From Piscicoccus intestinalis NBRC 104926 (GTDB lineage: Bacteria; Actinomycetota; Actinomycetes; Actinomycetales; Dermatophilaceae): a stretch of 64,000 nucleotides of DNA. The DNA is taken from the NCBI RefSeq assembly GCF_001515525.1, contig NZ_BCNQ01000013.1, forward strand, positions 1-64,000, read 5' to 3'. The translations under genes and the position numbers were made by a program. Shown piece by piece: positions 19,962 through 30,688 of the stretch (position 1 is the stretch's first letter; every line of letters starts with the position of its first letter). The notes beneath the pieces are model-generated. The model was given only the letters and a program-made list of their open reading frames with translations, had not been told where the DNA came from and made no database searches.

Positions 19962-20187
19962 CGAGCTGTCGGAAAGCCGCCGCCCCGATCAACCGTCAAC
20001 AACACCGTCATCCCGAACATTGGGCGTCATGGTGGACGTCACACGCAGCGGGTGGCTGGAAACCGGCTCCGGCCCGGTGCCCAGATGAGCGCACCGACGA
20101 GCCGATGGTCGGGCAGCCACCTGCTCGCGCCGACGATCAGCAGTGGTAGCAACACGACGCCGACGGCCATGAGCAGCCACAGCAGAT
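19962..20187. other. Convergent spacer with an unlikely leftward membrane-segment frame
   Basis: The AsnB-like gene and rmlA converge here. A leftward frame, open from the end of rmlA, encodes a hydrophobic stretch (NLLWLLMAVGVVLLPLL) ending near 20039. It has no ribosome binding site or good start codon, so I do not call it a gene. No clear terminator hairpin was seen. Confidence 0.3.
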
Positions 20188-22169
<1,982 letters not shown>

Positions 22170-22222
22170 ATCTCCGTCGCCCCTGCTTTCTGACAGCCCA
22201 GCCGACCCGAAGGAACTGCAGC

Positions 22223-23611
22223 GTGACCGACCTCGCCGTGCGCACCACCGCCATCCCGGGCCTGCTCGTCGTCGACCTGCCGGTCCACGGCGACAACCGG
22301 GGCTGGTTCAAGGAGAACTGGCAGCGGGCCAAGATGACCGCCCTCGGGCTGCCCGACTTCGGGCCCGTGCAGCAGAACGTGTCGTTCAACGACGAGCGCG
22401 GCGTGACACGCGGCATCCACGCCGAACCCTGGGACAAGTTCGTCTCGGTGGCCACCGGGCGCGTCTTCGGCGCGTGGGTGGATCTGCGCGAGGGCTCGTC
22501 GTTCGGGGCCGTGGTCACGTGTGAAATACAGCCTGGCACCGCCGTCTTCGTGCCGCGCGGGGTCGGCAACGCCTACCAGACCCTGGAGCCGGCGACCGCC
22601 TACAGCTACCTGGTCAACGACCACTGGAGCGCCGCGGCCCGGGAGCGCTACACGTTCGTCGGCCTGCACGACGAGTCGCTCCATATCGATTGGCCCATCC
22701 CGTTGACACAAGCCACGCTCTCGGAGGCCGATCGGCAGCACCCGCTGCTGGTCGACGCCCGACCGGTCGCCGCGCCGCGCACCCTCGTGCTCGGCGCCGG
22801 CGGTCAACTCGGCGCCGCCCTGGTGAACACGCTGCCCGGCGCGCGCGGCCGGACCCGCGCCGAGTGCGACCTGGCCGACCCGGCCGCGGTGGCCGGCCTC
22901 GACCTCGCCGACGTCGACGCGATCGTCAACGCCGCCGCCTACACCGCCGTCGACCAGGCCGAGACCGCGGACGGCCGGCGGGCGGCGTGGGCCACGAACG
23001 TCACCGGCCTGGCCGGGCTCGTCGAGCGCGCCCGGGAGCGCGGCATCCCGATCGTGCACGTCTCCTCCGACTACGTCTTCGACGGCACCGCGGCCGAGCA
23101 CCCTGAGGACGAGCCGTTCAGTCCGCTGGGCGTGTACGGGCAGACGAAGGCCGCCGGCGACGCCCTCGTCGCGGCCTATGAGCGGCACTACCTCGTGCGC
23201 ACGAGCAGGGTCGTCGGGACGGGCAAGAACTTCGTCGCGACGATGGCGATGCTCGCCGACAAGGGCATCTGCCCCAGCGTCGTCGACGACCAGCACGGCC
23301 GGCTGACGTTCACGACCGACCTGGCCGCAGGCATCGCCCACCTGCTGGCGACCCGCCCGCCCTACGGCACGTACAACCTGACCAACACCGGCCCGGTGCA
23401 GACGTGGGCCGACATCGCCGCCGACATCTTCGAGCTGCGCGGCCGCGACCGGTCCGACGTCACCCCCGTCTCCACCGCCGAATACGGCCAGGGCAAGTCG
23501 ATGGCGCCCCGCCCCGAGCACAGTGCCCTGCCGCCGGGGAAGATCGAGGCCACGGGCTTCGTCGCGAGGCCGGCCGCGGACCGGCTCCGCGAGTATGTGG
23601 CCGGTCTGTAG
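22223..23611 (+). CDS. rmlCD: Fused RmlC-RmlD: dTDP-4-dehydrorhamnose epimerase and reductase
   Basis: The 462-residue protein is a fusion. Residues about 1-180 are an RmlC cupin: HGDNRGWFKENW, FNDERGVTRGIHAEPWDK with the catalytic His66 region, and AYQTLEPATAYSYLVND. Residues about 187-462 are RmlD: TLVLGAGGQLGAAL, VNAAAYTAVDQAE, VSSDYVFDG, GVYGQTKAAGD and VRTSRVVG. Together they would turn dTDP-4-keto-6-deoxyglucose into dTDP-L-rhamnose. The GTG start at 22223 follows AAGGA at eight bases. Fusions of this kind occur in some actinobacteria; here the fusion completes a four-activity rhamnose pathway in three genes. Confidence 0.93.
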   Translation: MTDLAVRTTAIPGLLVVDLPVHGDNRGWFKENWQRAKMTALGLPDFGPVQQNVSFNDERGVTRGIHAEPWDKFVSVATGRVFGAWVDLREGSSFGAVVTCEIQPGTAVFVPRGVGNAYQTLEPATAYSYLVNDHWSAAARERYTFVGLHDESLHIDWPIPLTQATLSEADRQHPLLVDARPVAAPRTLVLGAGGQLGAALVNTLPGARGRTRAECDLADPAAVAGLDLADVDAIVNAAAYTAVDQAETADGRRAAWATNVTGLAGLVERARERGIPIVHVSSDYVFDGTAAEHPEDEPFSPLGVYGQTKAAGDALVAAYERHYLVRTSRVVGTGKNFVATMAMLADKGICPSVVDDQHGRLTFTTDLAAGIAHLLATRPPYGTYNLTNTGPVQTWADIAADIFELRGRDRSDVTPVSTAEYGQGKSMAPRPEHSALPPGKIEATGFVARPAADRLREYVAGL

Positions 23612-23945
23612 ACCCGCCGACAGACGCGACGACCCCGACGTGAGGACGCGATGATGGCCGATGACCCTCGACCGCTGCGCCTACCGCAGGTCGGTCCGGA
23701 CGAGGTGCTGGTCGCGGTCATGAATGAGACGTTCCTCTCGTTGGAGGATGCCGAATCCTCTTGATGCCAGCAGATATTGCCGGTCGACCGCACGCGTGGT
23801 ATGCGCTCGCCCCGGCTGGCGCCGGGCGCGACCCATGTGGGTGCACCCGGACCCGGCTATCCTGTCGAAGGCGCTGCGAGAGCGCTGCTTTCAACCCTCG
23901 CCGCCACTCACACCATGCCGGTGATCCGGTGAAACAGAGGTGCCC
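23612..23945 (+). other. Intergenic region with a possible promoter and a 37-codon frame
   Basis: The gap holds a short frame (listed separately), a GGGTGCACCC palindrome at 23839-23848 and TATCCT at 23858-23863, which could be a -10 element for the following methyltransferase operon. No -35 hexamer of good quality was identified. Confidence 0.35.
23651..23764 (+). CDS. Very short frame of 37 residues, doubtful or gene remnant
   Basis: The frame begins with ATGATG after GAGGACGCG, a fair ribosome binding site, and encodes an acidic peptide that includes MADDPRPLRLPQVGPDEVL. Codon bias is GC-rich like its neighbours. I do not recognise the peptide. It may be the N-terminus of a decayed gene or a small peptide translated after rmlCD. 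Confidence 0.22.
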   Translation: MMADDPRPLRLPQVGPDEVLVAVMNETFLSLEDAESS

Positions 23946-25214
23946 GTGAACCCCGTCCGCAGTTGCCGGATCTGCGCAAGTCCACTGACCCGCACGTTCG
24001 TCGATCTCGGGGCCGCTCCCCCGTGCGAGGCGATCCTGTCGGCCGACGGCGCCGAGAAGGGCGAGACCGCCTACCCGCTGCACGTGCGGATCTGCGAACG
24101 GTGCCTGCTCGTGCAGCTTCCCGAGGTCGTCCCGGCCGAGGAGATCTTCACAGCCGAGTACGCGTACTTCTCCTCGTTCTCGACCTCGTGGATCGAGCAC
24201 GCCCGCCGCTACACGGTGGCGATGGTCGAGCGGTTCGGGCTTTCCGAAGACTCCTTCGTCGTCGAGGTGGCCAGCAACGACGGCTACCTGCTCCAACACT
24301 TCCGCGACGCCGGCATCCCCTGCCTGGGAATCGAGCCGACCGCCAACACCGCGGCTGCCGCCGTCGAGCGAGGGATACCGACCGAGGTCGTCTTCCTCGG
24401 TGAGCAGACCGGCTCCGACATCGCGGCGCGGCACGGCCGGGCCGACCTCGTGGCCGCGAACAACGTGTACGCCCACGTGCCCGACCTCGCGGACTTCACG
24501 AAGGGCCTGGCGCAGCTGCTGGCGCCGACCGGCACCCTGACGATGGAGTTTCCGCACCTGGCCCGGCTCATCGAGCAACGCCAGTACGACACGATCTACC
24601 ACGAGCACTTTCAGTACTACACGCTGCTCACGGCCCAACGCGCCGTCGCACTCGGCGGGCTGAGCATCGTCGACGTCGAGGAGCTCCCGACCCACGGCGG
24701 CTCGCTGCGCATCTACTGTCGGCACTCGCAGGCCGCCGGCGAGCCCAGCGCCGCAGTGCGTGATCTGCTCGCCCGCGAGCAGGCCGCCGGGCTGCACGGT
24801 CTCGACGGCCACGCCGGTTTCGAGGACGCGGTGCGCGTGGTCAAGCGCGACCTGCTGCGGTTCCTGCTCGACGCGCAGGAACGCGGCGAGTCGGTGGTCG
24901 GCTACGGTGCGCCGGGCAAGGGCAACACGCTGCTCAACCACTGCGGCATCCGGCCCGATCTGCTGGCATTCACCGTCGACCGCAACCCCCACAAGCACGG
25001 AAAGTTCTTGCCCGGCAGCCGCATTCCGGTGATGGCGCCGGAGGCGATTGCGGCGGCTCGGCCCGACTACGTGCTCGTGCTGCCGTGGAATCTACGCGCA
25101 GAGATCTCCGCGCAGCTGCACTACGTGGCGCAATGGGGCGGCCGGCTCGTGTTCGCCATCCCGTCGCTGCAGATCGTCGAACCAGCGCTCGAACCAGGAG
25201 AGGAAGCGCGATGA
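23946..25214 (+). CDS. TylC3/NovU-type sugar C-methyltransferase
   Basis: The 422-residue protein has an N-terminal zinc-binding domain with paired CxxC motifs (CRIC at residues 7-10 and CERC near 50). It then has a SAM-binding core (VVEVASNDGYLL near residue 100) and the catalytic TIYHEHFQYYT segment with Tyr218, Glu220 and His221. THGGSLR and a C-terminal domain with YGAPGKGNTLLN follow. This is the architecture of C-3 methyltransferases acting on dTDP-4-keto deoxysugars (TylC3, TcaB9). I chose the GTG at 23946, six bases after AGAGG; the GTG at 23940 directly abuts that site. The stop overlaps the next ATG. It would add a branch methyl to a deoxysugar of the polysaccharide. Confidence 0.9.
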   Translation: MNPVRSCRICASPLTRTFVDLGAAPPCEAILSADGAEKGETAYPLHVRICERCLLVQLPEVVPAEEIFTAEYAYFSSFSTSWIEHARRYTVAMVERFGLSEDSFVVEVASNDGYLLQHFRDAGIPCLGIEPTANTAAAAVERGIPTEVVFLGEQTGSDIAARHGRADLVAANNVYAHVPDLADFTKGLAQLLAPTGTLTMEFPHLARLIEQRQYDTIYHEHFQYYTLLTAQRAVALGGLSIVDVEELPTHGGSLRIYCRHSQAAGEPSAAVRDLLAREQAAGLHGLDGHAGFEDAVRVVKRDLLRFLLDAQERGESVVGYGAPGKGNTLLNHCGIRPDLLAFTVDRNPHKHGKFLPGSRIPVMAPEAIAAARPDYVLVLPWNLRAEISAQLHYVAQWGGRLVFAIPSLQIVEPALEPGEEAR

Positions 25215-26056
25215 AGGTCGTGTTGTTCTGCGGCGGCTACGGAATGCGGATGCGCGACGGCGTCGATGACATCCCCAAGCCGATGGCGATGGTCGGCGAT
25301 CGGCCGCTCATCTGGCACGTCATGCGCTACTACGCGCACTTCGGGCACCGCGAGTTCATCCTCGCGATGGGCTACGGCGCGCGGCACATTTCCCGGTACT
25401 TCCTGGAGTACGAGGAGATGCACAGCAACGACTTCGTCATCGACTGCGGCCGCGCAACCCCGCTGACAACCGACATCTCCGATTGGCGAATCACGTTCGT
25501 GCACACCGGCATCGAGACACCGATCGGAGAACGGCTGCGGCGTGTTCGCGACCATCTCGGCGCCGACGAGTTCTTTCTGGCGAACTACTCCGACGTGCTG
25601 ACCGACGCCCCGCTGGATCGCGTCGTGGCCCGCCTGCAGTCCTCGGACGCACTGGTCAGCCTCCTTGCGGTACCGCCGCAGTCGGCCTTCCACGTCGTCG
25701 ACACCGACGCCCACGACACGGTCACCGGCATCCACTCCGTGGCGACGATGAACGTGCGGGAGAACGGCGGCTACTTCGTCATGCGCCGCGAGATGCTCGA
25801 CCACCTGGAGCCGGGCAAGGACCTCGTCGCCGACACGCTCACCGCGCTCGCCCACCAGGGCAAGGTGCTCGCCTACCCCTACGACGGGTTCTGGATGCCG
25901 GCCGACACCGTCAAGGAGCGGGTGGTGCTGGACCGACTCGCGCACAGCGGCGAGGCGCCGTGGGAGATCTGGCGACACTGCCGGGAGGCGCTGGAGCCGA
26001 CCGGCGCCTCCGATCCGGCGGTCGCCGACGTCGTCGAACCGCTGTCGGGACGCTGA
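25211..26056 (+). CDS. Glucose-1-phosphate cytidylyltransferase-like nucleotidyltransferase
   Basis: The 281-residue protein opens MKVVLFCGGYGMRMRDG and continues IPKPMAMVGDRPLIWHVMRYY, YSDVLTDAPL and ENGGYFVMRREMLD. This closely resembles RfbF/DdhA, which makes CDP-glucose. RfbF usually partners a CDP-glucose 4,6-dehydratase, which is not in this window, so the base specificity or sugar may differ. The ATG overlaps the methyltransferase stop by four bases and one base separates its stop from the deacetylase start. The set therefore looks like one tailoring operon. Confidence 0.85.
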   Translation: MKVVLFCGGYGMRMRDGVDDIPKPMAMVGDRPLIWHVMRYYAHFGHREFILAMGYGARHISRYFLEYEEMHSNDFVIDCGRATPLTTDISDWRITFVHTGIETPIGERLRRVRDHLGADEFFLANYSDVLTDAPLDRVVARLQSSDALVSLLAVPPQSAFHVVDTDAHDTVTGIHSVATMNVRENGGYFVMRREMLDHLEPGKDLVADTLTALAHQGKVLAYPYDGFWMPADTVKERVVLDRLAHSGEAPWEIWRHCREALEPTGASDPAVADVVEPLSGR

Positions 26057-26057
26057 C

Positions 26058-26714
26058 ATGCTCGAGTTCGATCTGCCCGACCCCGGTCGCCCGCTGCGAG
26101 TGCTCGCCGTCGGAGCTCACTGCGACGACATCGAGATCGGCGCCGGCGCCACGTTGCACGCCCTGGCCGCCGCCCGGCCCGAGACACAGTTCTGTGCGGT
26201 GATCCTCACGTCAGTGCCGCAGCGGGCGGCGGAATCACGAAGCTGCCTGGCCGCGTTCGTCGAACCGGCGACCATCGAGGTGACGGTGCACGACCTGCCG
26301 GACACCCGGCTCCCGGCCCACTTCGACGAGGTGAAAGACATCCTCGCGGAGCTGTCGCGGAGCCCGTGGGATCTTGTGTTAAGTCATCAACCCAACGACG
26401 CGCACCAGGACCACCGGCTGCTCGGCCAGTTCGTCCCGACGGCCTTTCGCGGCCACCTCGTCTGGCAGTTCGAGATCCCGAAGTGGGACGGCGACCTGGG
26501 CTCCTCCGGCGCGAACGTGTACGTGCCGCTGTCGGCGGACGACATCGCACGCAAGTGGGCCACACTCGATGAGCATTACCCGAGCCAGCGCGGCAAGGAC
26601 TGGTGGGACGCGCAGACGTTCGCGGCCCTCGCCCGGCTGCGCGGCATGGAGTGCCGGGCGCCGTACGCGGAGGCGTTCCGCGTGGACAAGCAGCGGGTGC
26701 GATTCGAGGGTTGA
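26058..26714 (+). CDS. PIG-L (LmbE) family deacetylase
   Basis: The 218-residue protein has the PIG-L metal motif GAHCDDIEIG (His21, Asp23, Asp24) and the second metal ligand in HQDH (residues 116-119). Family members remove N-acetyl groups from GlcNAc-type sugars, as in MshB and antibiotic biosynthesis. The small size is typical for EPS and aminosugar loci. Its place between a nucleotidyltransferase and a methyltransferase-like gene suggests action on a nucleotide sugar or sugar amine. It is cytoplasmic, with no signal peptide. Confidence 0.88.
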   Translation: MLEFDLPDPGRPLRVLAVGAHCDDIEIGAGATLHALAAARPETQFCAVILTSVPQRAAESRSCLAAFVEPATIEVTVHDLPDTRLPAHFDEVKDILAELSRSPWDLVLSHQPNDAHQDHRLLGQFVPTAFRGHLVWQFEIPKWDGDLGSSGANVYVPLSADDIARKWATLDEHYPSQRGKDWWDAQTFAALARLRGMECRAPYAEAFRVDKQRVRFEG

Positions 26715-26717
26715 CGC

Positions 26718-27857
26718 ATGAGTGAGCAAACTGCGGACGCCTCAGGCGCGGTCCGGGTGACGGCCTGCCGCGGGTGCGGCTGCGACGACCTCACCGGCGT
26801 CATCGACCTGGGGATGCAGAGCGCCTGCGACCACTTCCCGCCCCTGGACGACCCGGCCGACGACCCGCGCTGGCCGCTCGGGCTCGTGCTGTGCGGGCGC
26901 TGCGCGCTACTGCAGCTCGACCACGACTCCCCCGCCCCGGAGGAGCCGCTGGCCGTGGAGAGCGCGACCCTGCAGGCCCACGCCCGGGACGCCTCCCGGC
27001 GGCTGCTCGAGCGCATCGAGGCGCCGGCGGGACTGCGGGTGCGCGAGTTCTCCAGCCACCACGGCGGATCGTGGCTCGGGGCCCTGACGGAGGCGGGCTG
27101 CCGCCCGGTCGACTCCGACGCCCAGCTCGTCATCGACAACCACTCGATCATCCACGCCGAGGCGCTGGAGCCGGAGTTTGCCGAGCGCGTCGCCGCGCTT
27201 GCGGACGACGGGCTGCTCGCGATCGAGTTCCACCACGCGCTGGCCCAACTGGAACAGGGCCAGTTCGACACCGTGCGCCACGGCCACCCCCTGTACTTCT
27301 CGCTGCACTCGTGGGCCGCGGCGTGCCGGCGGCACGGCCTGAGCGTCGTCGACGCCTGGACCGAGGACGTCTTCGGCGGCTGCCTGGTCGTGCTCGCCCG
27401 CCGCGGCGAGCACGAGCCGAGCAAGGCGGCCCAGCAGATCCTCGACTCCGAGCGGCGCGCTCGCGCGACCAGCCCGGAGGGGTACCGCGACTTCGCCGCC
27501 CACGCCGCCACCACCGTCGCGGCGCTGCGCGAGCACGTCCGGCAGGCGCGCGCGGCCGGTCGCACGGTCGCCGCCTACGGTGCCGGCTCCAAAGCCGTGA
27601 CAATGCTCGGCGTCGCCGGCCTGACCGCCGAGGACCTGCCGCTCGTCGCCGACCTCGGGCCCGGCAAGCAGGGCCGCCGCATCCCCGGCGCCGGCATCGC
27701 GATCGTCTCACCCGAGGAGCTGATCGCCGCCGCACCCGACGACGTCATCATTCTGACCTGGGACATCGCGCCCGAGGTCGTCGCCCAGCTGCGCCGCGGC
27801 GGCCTCACCGACGCCCGCTTCTACGTGCCCCTGCCGACTTTCGCGCAGGTCAGCTGA
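26718..27857 (+). CDS. Degenerate paralogue of TylC3-type methyltransferase
   Basis: The 379-residue protein keeps the fold order of the methyltransferase encoded at 23946: an N-terminal zinc site (CRGCGCDD; CGRCALLQL), a central domain and a C-terminal part with AAYGAGSKAVTMLGV. The functional motifs have changed. The SAM loop VEVASNDGYL is replaced by VREFSSHHGGSWL, and the catalytic YHEH is replaced by RHGH (residues 187-190), with Tyr lost to Arg and Glu to Gly. THGGSLR has become FGGCLVV. It may bind a sugar without methylating it, act as a partner subunit, or catalyse another reaction. Three bases separate it from the deacetylase gene. Confidence 0.75.
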   Translation: MSEQTADASGAVRVTACRGCGCDDLTGVIDLGMQSACDHFPPLDDPADDPRWPLGLVLCGRCALLQLDHDSPAPEEPLAVESATLQAHARDASRRLLERIEAPAGLRVREFSSHHGGSWLGALTEAGCRPVDSDAQLVIDNHSIIHAEALEPEFAERVAALADDGLLAIEFHHALAQLEQGQFDTVRHGHPLYFSLHSWAAACRRHGLSVVDAWTEDVFGGCLVVLARRGEHEPSKAAQQILDSERRARATSPEGYRDFAAHAATTVAALREHVRQARAAGRTVAAYGAGSKAVTMLGVAGLTAEDLPLVADLGPGKQGRRIPGAGIAIVSPEELIAAAPDDVIILTWDIAPEVVAQLRRGGLTDARFYVPLPTFAQVS

Positions 27858-28124
27858 CGCGGACCGCGCTCACCGACGTAGCCACCGCCGCCGGTCGCGT
27901 AGACCTGCGCGACCCGCTGCAGTCGCAGCATCACCGAACGGTTCCACGGGCGGTGAGGCGCACCACAGCTCGCTCGTCTCGGCAGATCGAAGCCCGAACT
28001 GAGCGGTTTGTCGGCTCAGTGACCCCAGCGGCCGGCCGATAGGCGCCCGTCTCCGCGACCGACCCCTCCCTCCCCTCTTGCGCGCGGCGGCTGCGTCCTG
28101 CCCCCGACGGCAAGAGGCCCCGCC

Positions 28125-29528
28125 ATGTCCCCACGGTCCCGCGCCCTGCGACGCGTGTTCGCCCTAGCGCTCGCGCCCCTCATGCTCGCCGCCGCAATGA
28201 TCACCCCCGACGGGGCCGCCAGCGCCGAGGTCAACACCGTTCCCCAGGCGCCCGCGACCGCCGAGGTCTACAACCCCCATCGCGGGATGTACTCGTGGCT
28301 GGAGCAGCCGAGCATCGTGCCCGGATGGAAGACGTCGGACATCTACTGGCGCGACCAGATCCAGTGGGGCTCCCAGGTGGAGCGCACCCGCGGCCAATTC
28401 GACTTCTCGGCCTTCGAGCGCGGGATGCAGGCCGCCAAGGCCACCAACGGCCGATTCTCCTTCCGCGTCATGGCGATGTGCCCCGGCTGCGGCGGCAACC
28501 TCACGCCCTCCTATGTGCCCCGGCAGGCCAACGGCGCCCCGGACTGGAACAGCGAGGCGTTTCTCAGCGGCTACGAGAGGCTCATGAACGCCCTGGGCGC
28601 GCGGTACGACAAGGATCCGCGGCTCGGCATCATCGACGTCGGAGCCTATGGCATGTGGGGCGAGTGGTACTGCGACGAAAGCTGCGGCACCCCGATGACC
28701 CAGGCCAACCTCCAGCGCGTGGTCCGCGCGGTCTCGACGGCGTTCCCGTCCAAGTACCTAGTTATGCCGATCGACCTGGAGGCCGCGCAATACGGGGCCA
28801 GCATCAACCCCAAGATCGGGCTACGGTACGACTGCATCGGCGGGGATTTCGCGATGACGCTGCGCTACCTGCCGGATTCGCTCCGTGACGTCTGGAAGCG
28901 TGCGCCGGTCGTCGGCGAGTGGTGTCCCATGGCGGGCTCCACGCCGCAGAAGGGCATCCAGGACGTGCGCGAGCTGCATCTGTCGATGCTCAGCAGCGCC
29001 AACTTCGCCACGCCGTACGACCAGCTCGACTCCGCTGGCCAGGCCGCCGTGCGGACGGCGTACGTCACCAGCGGTTTCCGCTACACCCTGACGTCCTACG
29101 ACGCGCCCGGCACCGCCACGGCCGGCGGCTCGGTGCCTGTGAGGGTCACGGTGCGCAACCTCGGGGTGGCGCCGACCTACGACTCGTGGCGGACCCGGCT
29201 ACACGTCGTCAACTCCGCCGGCGTCACCGTCGCCTCCGCCACCCTGGGCCTCGACCTGCGCCGGCTCGCCGAGGGCTCGGCCACCCACGGCAGCACCATC
29301 TGGCTCCCGCGGACAATGCCGGCAGGCAAGTACCGCCTTGCGATCGCGGCCACCGACAACCTCGGCTACCTCAAGCCGCTCGCCTTCGCCAACCCCGGCC
29401 GCGACGGCGCGGGCCGATACAGCCTGGGCTACGTCTCCGTGACGGCGCCGGCGGGCACGACGGCCGCCAAGCGTAAGCCCGGGCGCCGCACGGGGACGAC
29501 GTCCAGGACACTGCACTCCACACGGTGA
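28125..29528 (+). CDS. Secreted DUF4832-type glycoside-hydrolase-like protein (copy 1)
   Basis: The 467-residue protein has a Sec signal peptide (RRVF, then a hydrophobic run, cleavage near GAASA at about residue 35). A TIM-barrel-like domain follows with NPHRGMYSWLE, SDIYWRDQIQWGSQVER, FSFRVMAMCPGCGGNL, GAYGMWGEWY and RYDCIGG. A beta-sandwich tail contains VTVRNLGVAPTYDSW. This combination corresponds to the DUF4832 group of putative beta-glycosidases. The paired WGEW and nearby acidic residues may be catalytic. The start has AGAGG eight bases upstream. A close paralogue is encoded at 33462. It probably acts on exported polysaccharide; the substrate is unknown. Confidence 0.8.
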   Translation: MSPRSRALRRVFALALAPLMLAAAMITPDGAASAEVNTVPQAPATAEVYNPHRGMYSWLEQPSIVPGWKTSDIYWRDQIQWGSQVERTRGQFDFSAFERGMQAAKATNGRFSFRVMAMCPGCGGNLTPSYVPRQANGAPDWNSEAFLSGYERLMNALGARYDKDPRLGIIDVGAYGMWGEWYCDESCGTPMTQANLQRVVRAVSTAFPSKYLVMPIDLEAAQYGASINPKIGLRYDCIGGDFAMTLRYLPDSLRDVWKRAPVVGEWCPMAGSTPQKGIQDVRELHLSMLSSANFATPYDQLDSAGQAAVRTAYVTSGFRYTLTSYDAPGTATAGGSVPVRVTVRNLGVAPTYDSWRTRLHVVNSAGVTVASATLGLDLRRLAEGSATHGSTIWLPRTMPAGKYRLAIAATDNLGYLKPLAFANPGRDGAGRYSLGYVSVTAPAGTTAAKRKPGRRTGTTSRTLHSTR

Positions 29529-29564
29529 AGCAGTGCCGCGAGCCCGACGGCTACGTCACTCCCG

Positions 29565-30455
29565 TCAGAGCCCGAACTTTCTCAGCCGGCGTTCCAACAG
29601 CAACTTGTTCGGACCTCGGGCAACGCTTGCGGCCCGTACGAGCTGACCGAAGTGCCTGAGCGAGTCGGACGGGGGGCCGTCCCCGCTCCACGCGCACATA
29701 AGATCCCGAAGCCAAAACGCCTGGGAGCCTAGGGTCTTGTGCGCAACGGCGTCGTAGCTCTCCGCCAGGGGGCGGTCCTGCAGGAGACGCTCGAGCCAGG
29801 TGGCACCGGCCGTCAGTTGCCCCGGGTGGTAGCGGTAGCGGAGCGTGGGCAGAGCCAGGCGACGAAGCCTACGACCCGAAAGGATCAGTCGGAGCCACAG
29901 GTCATAGTCCTCGGCCACGGTCACCCGATACGCGCCGGTCTGGCGGATGATGTCAGTCCATCCGAGCATCGTGGAGTGCGTGACGGGGTTGGCGATGAGC
30001 AGGTGCATGGCGAAGAGTTCGGTCGAGATGGGGAACGGGATGTTCCGCGTGGTCAGAGCGCGGTCATCGGTCATCGCCGCGGATGAGGTGAAGAGGACGT
30101 CGACCCCTGACATCTGCTTCTTGCACCAGTGGAAGCGCCACGGGAGGCACACATCGTCGGCGTCCATGCGCGCGACCAGGGGGGTCCGCACCTGTTCGAG
30201 GAGACGATTAAGGCCGCCAGCGACGCCGAGATTCTCCTCCCCCTCGATAAGGACGAGGCGAGGATCCGCATGCTGCTTGATGATGGCGACCGTGCCATCC
30301 GTGCTGGCGTCGTCCCTGACGTAGAGGCGATCGACGGCGGTGAGGGCCTTCAGGGTGCTACTGACCGCGACCGCGACCGTTCGCTCGGCATTGTAGGTGG
30401 GCATCAATACACTCACCGGCGCTGCAGGTCCCAACCCGGGGCTTCCTCTCGTCAC
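29565..30455 (-). CDS. GT2-family glycosyltransferase
   Basis: The 296-residue protein has a standard GT-A start (VSVLMPTYNAERTVAVAV), DDASTDGT, GGLNRLLEQ and the divalent-metal motif ARMDADDVCLPWR near residue 97. Its acceptor region includes VAEDYDLWLRL. It is thus an inverting transferase for polysaccharide assembly. The GTG start has only a weak ribosome binding site and the true start could lie slightly downstream. The IS1380-family element is inserted about 120 bases upstream, possibly separating it from its original promoter. Its codon use is less GC-biased than in mfd. Confidence 0.82.
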   Translation of the reverse strand: MTRGSPGLGPAAPVSVLMPTYNAERTVAVAVSSTLKALTAVDRLYVRDDASTDGTVAIIKQHADPRLVLIEGEENLGVAGGLNRLLEQVRTPLVARMDADDVCLPWRFHWCKKQMSGVDVLFTSSAAMTDDRALTTRNIPFPISTELFAMHLLIANPVTHSTMLGWTDIIRQTGAYRVTVAEDYDLWLRLILSGRRLRRLALPTLRYRYHPGQLTAGATWLERLLQDRPLAESYDAVAHKTLGSQAFWLRDLMCAWSGDGPPSDSLRHFGQLVRAASVARGPNKLLLERRLRKFGL

Positions 30456-30574
30456 TGCCGGGTGCGTGCCTGTGCGGGAAGTTGATCAGGAGCATCTGCC
30501 CAACCGGCGCTCGGCGGCGGCGAGGCCTGCTCCTCCGAGGAGGGTCTACCCACGAGGCCGTGCGATGGCATCGG

Positions 30575-30578
30575 CTAA
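30575..30578 (+). repeat. Target-site duplication (CTAA), left copy
   Basis: CTAA directly flanks the left inverted repeat of the IS1380-family element and matches the four bases after its right end at 32263-32266. A 4-bp duplication is typical of the family and indicates a fairly recent insertion. Confidence 0.85.
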
Positions 30579-30614
30579 CCCGGAGATTTCATCGGGTGAG
30601 TGACCCCTGAACGC

Positions 30615-30686
30615 GAGAAGTGCCCTTGACCTGCAAGGATGTCGATTGCTGAAGTCGATAACCGCAGGATCTGAAGGGCACTTCTC
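30615..30686 (+). promoter_or_regulatory. Hairpin over the transposase ribosome binding site
   Basis: GAGAAGTGCCCTT at 30615-30627 is the perfect complement of AAGGGCACTTCTC at 30674-30686. The second arm contains AAGGG, the only plausible Shine-Dalgarno for the GTG at 30689. A transcript reading in from outside would fold this stem and hide the site, damping transposase synthesis. Confidence 0.6.
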
Positions 30687-30688
30687 AG

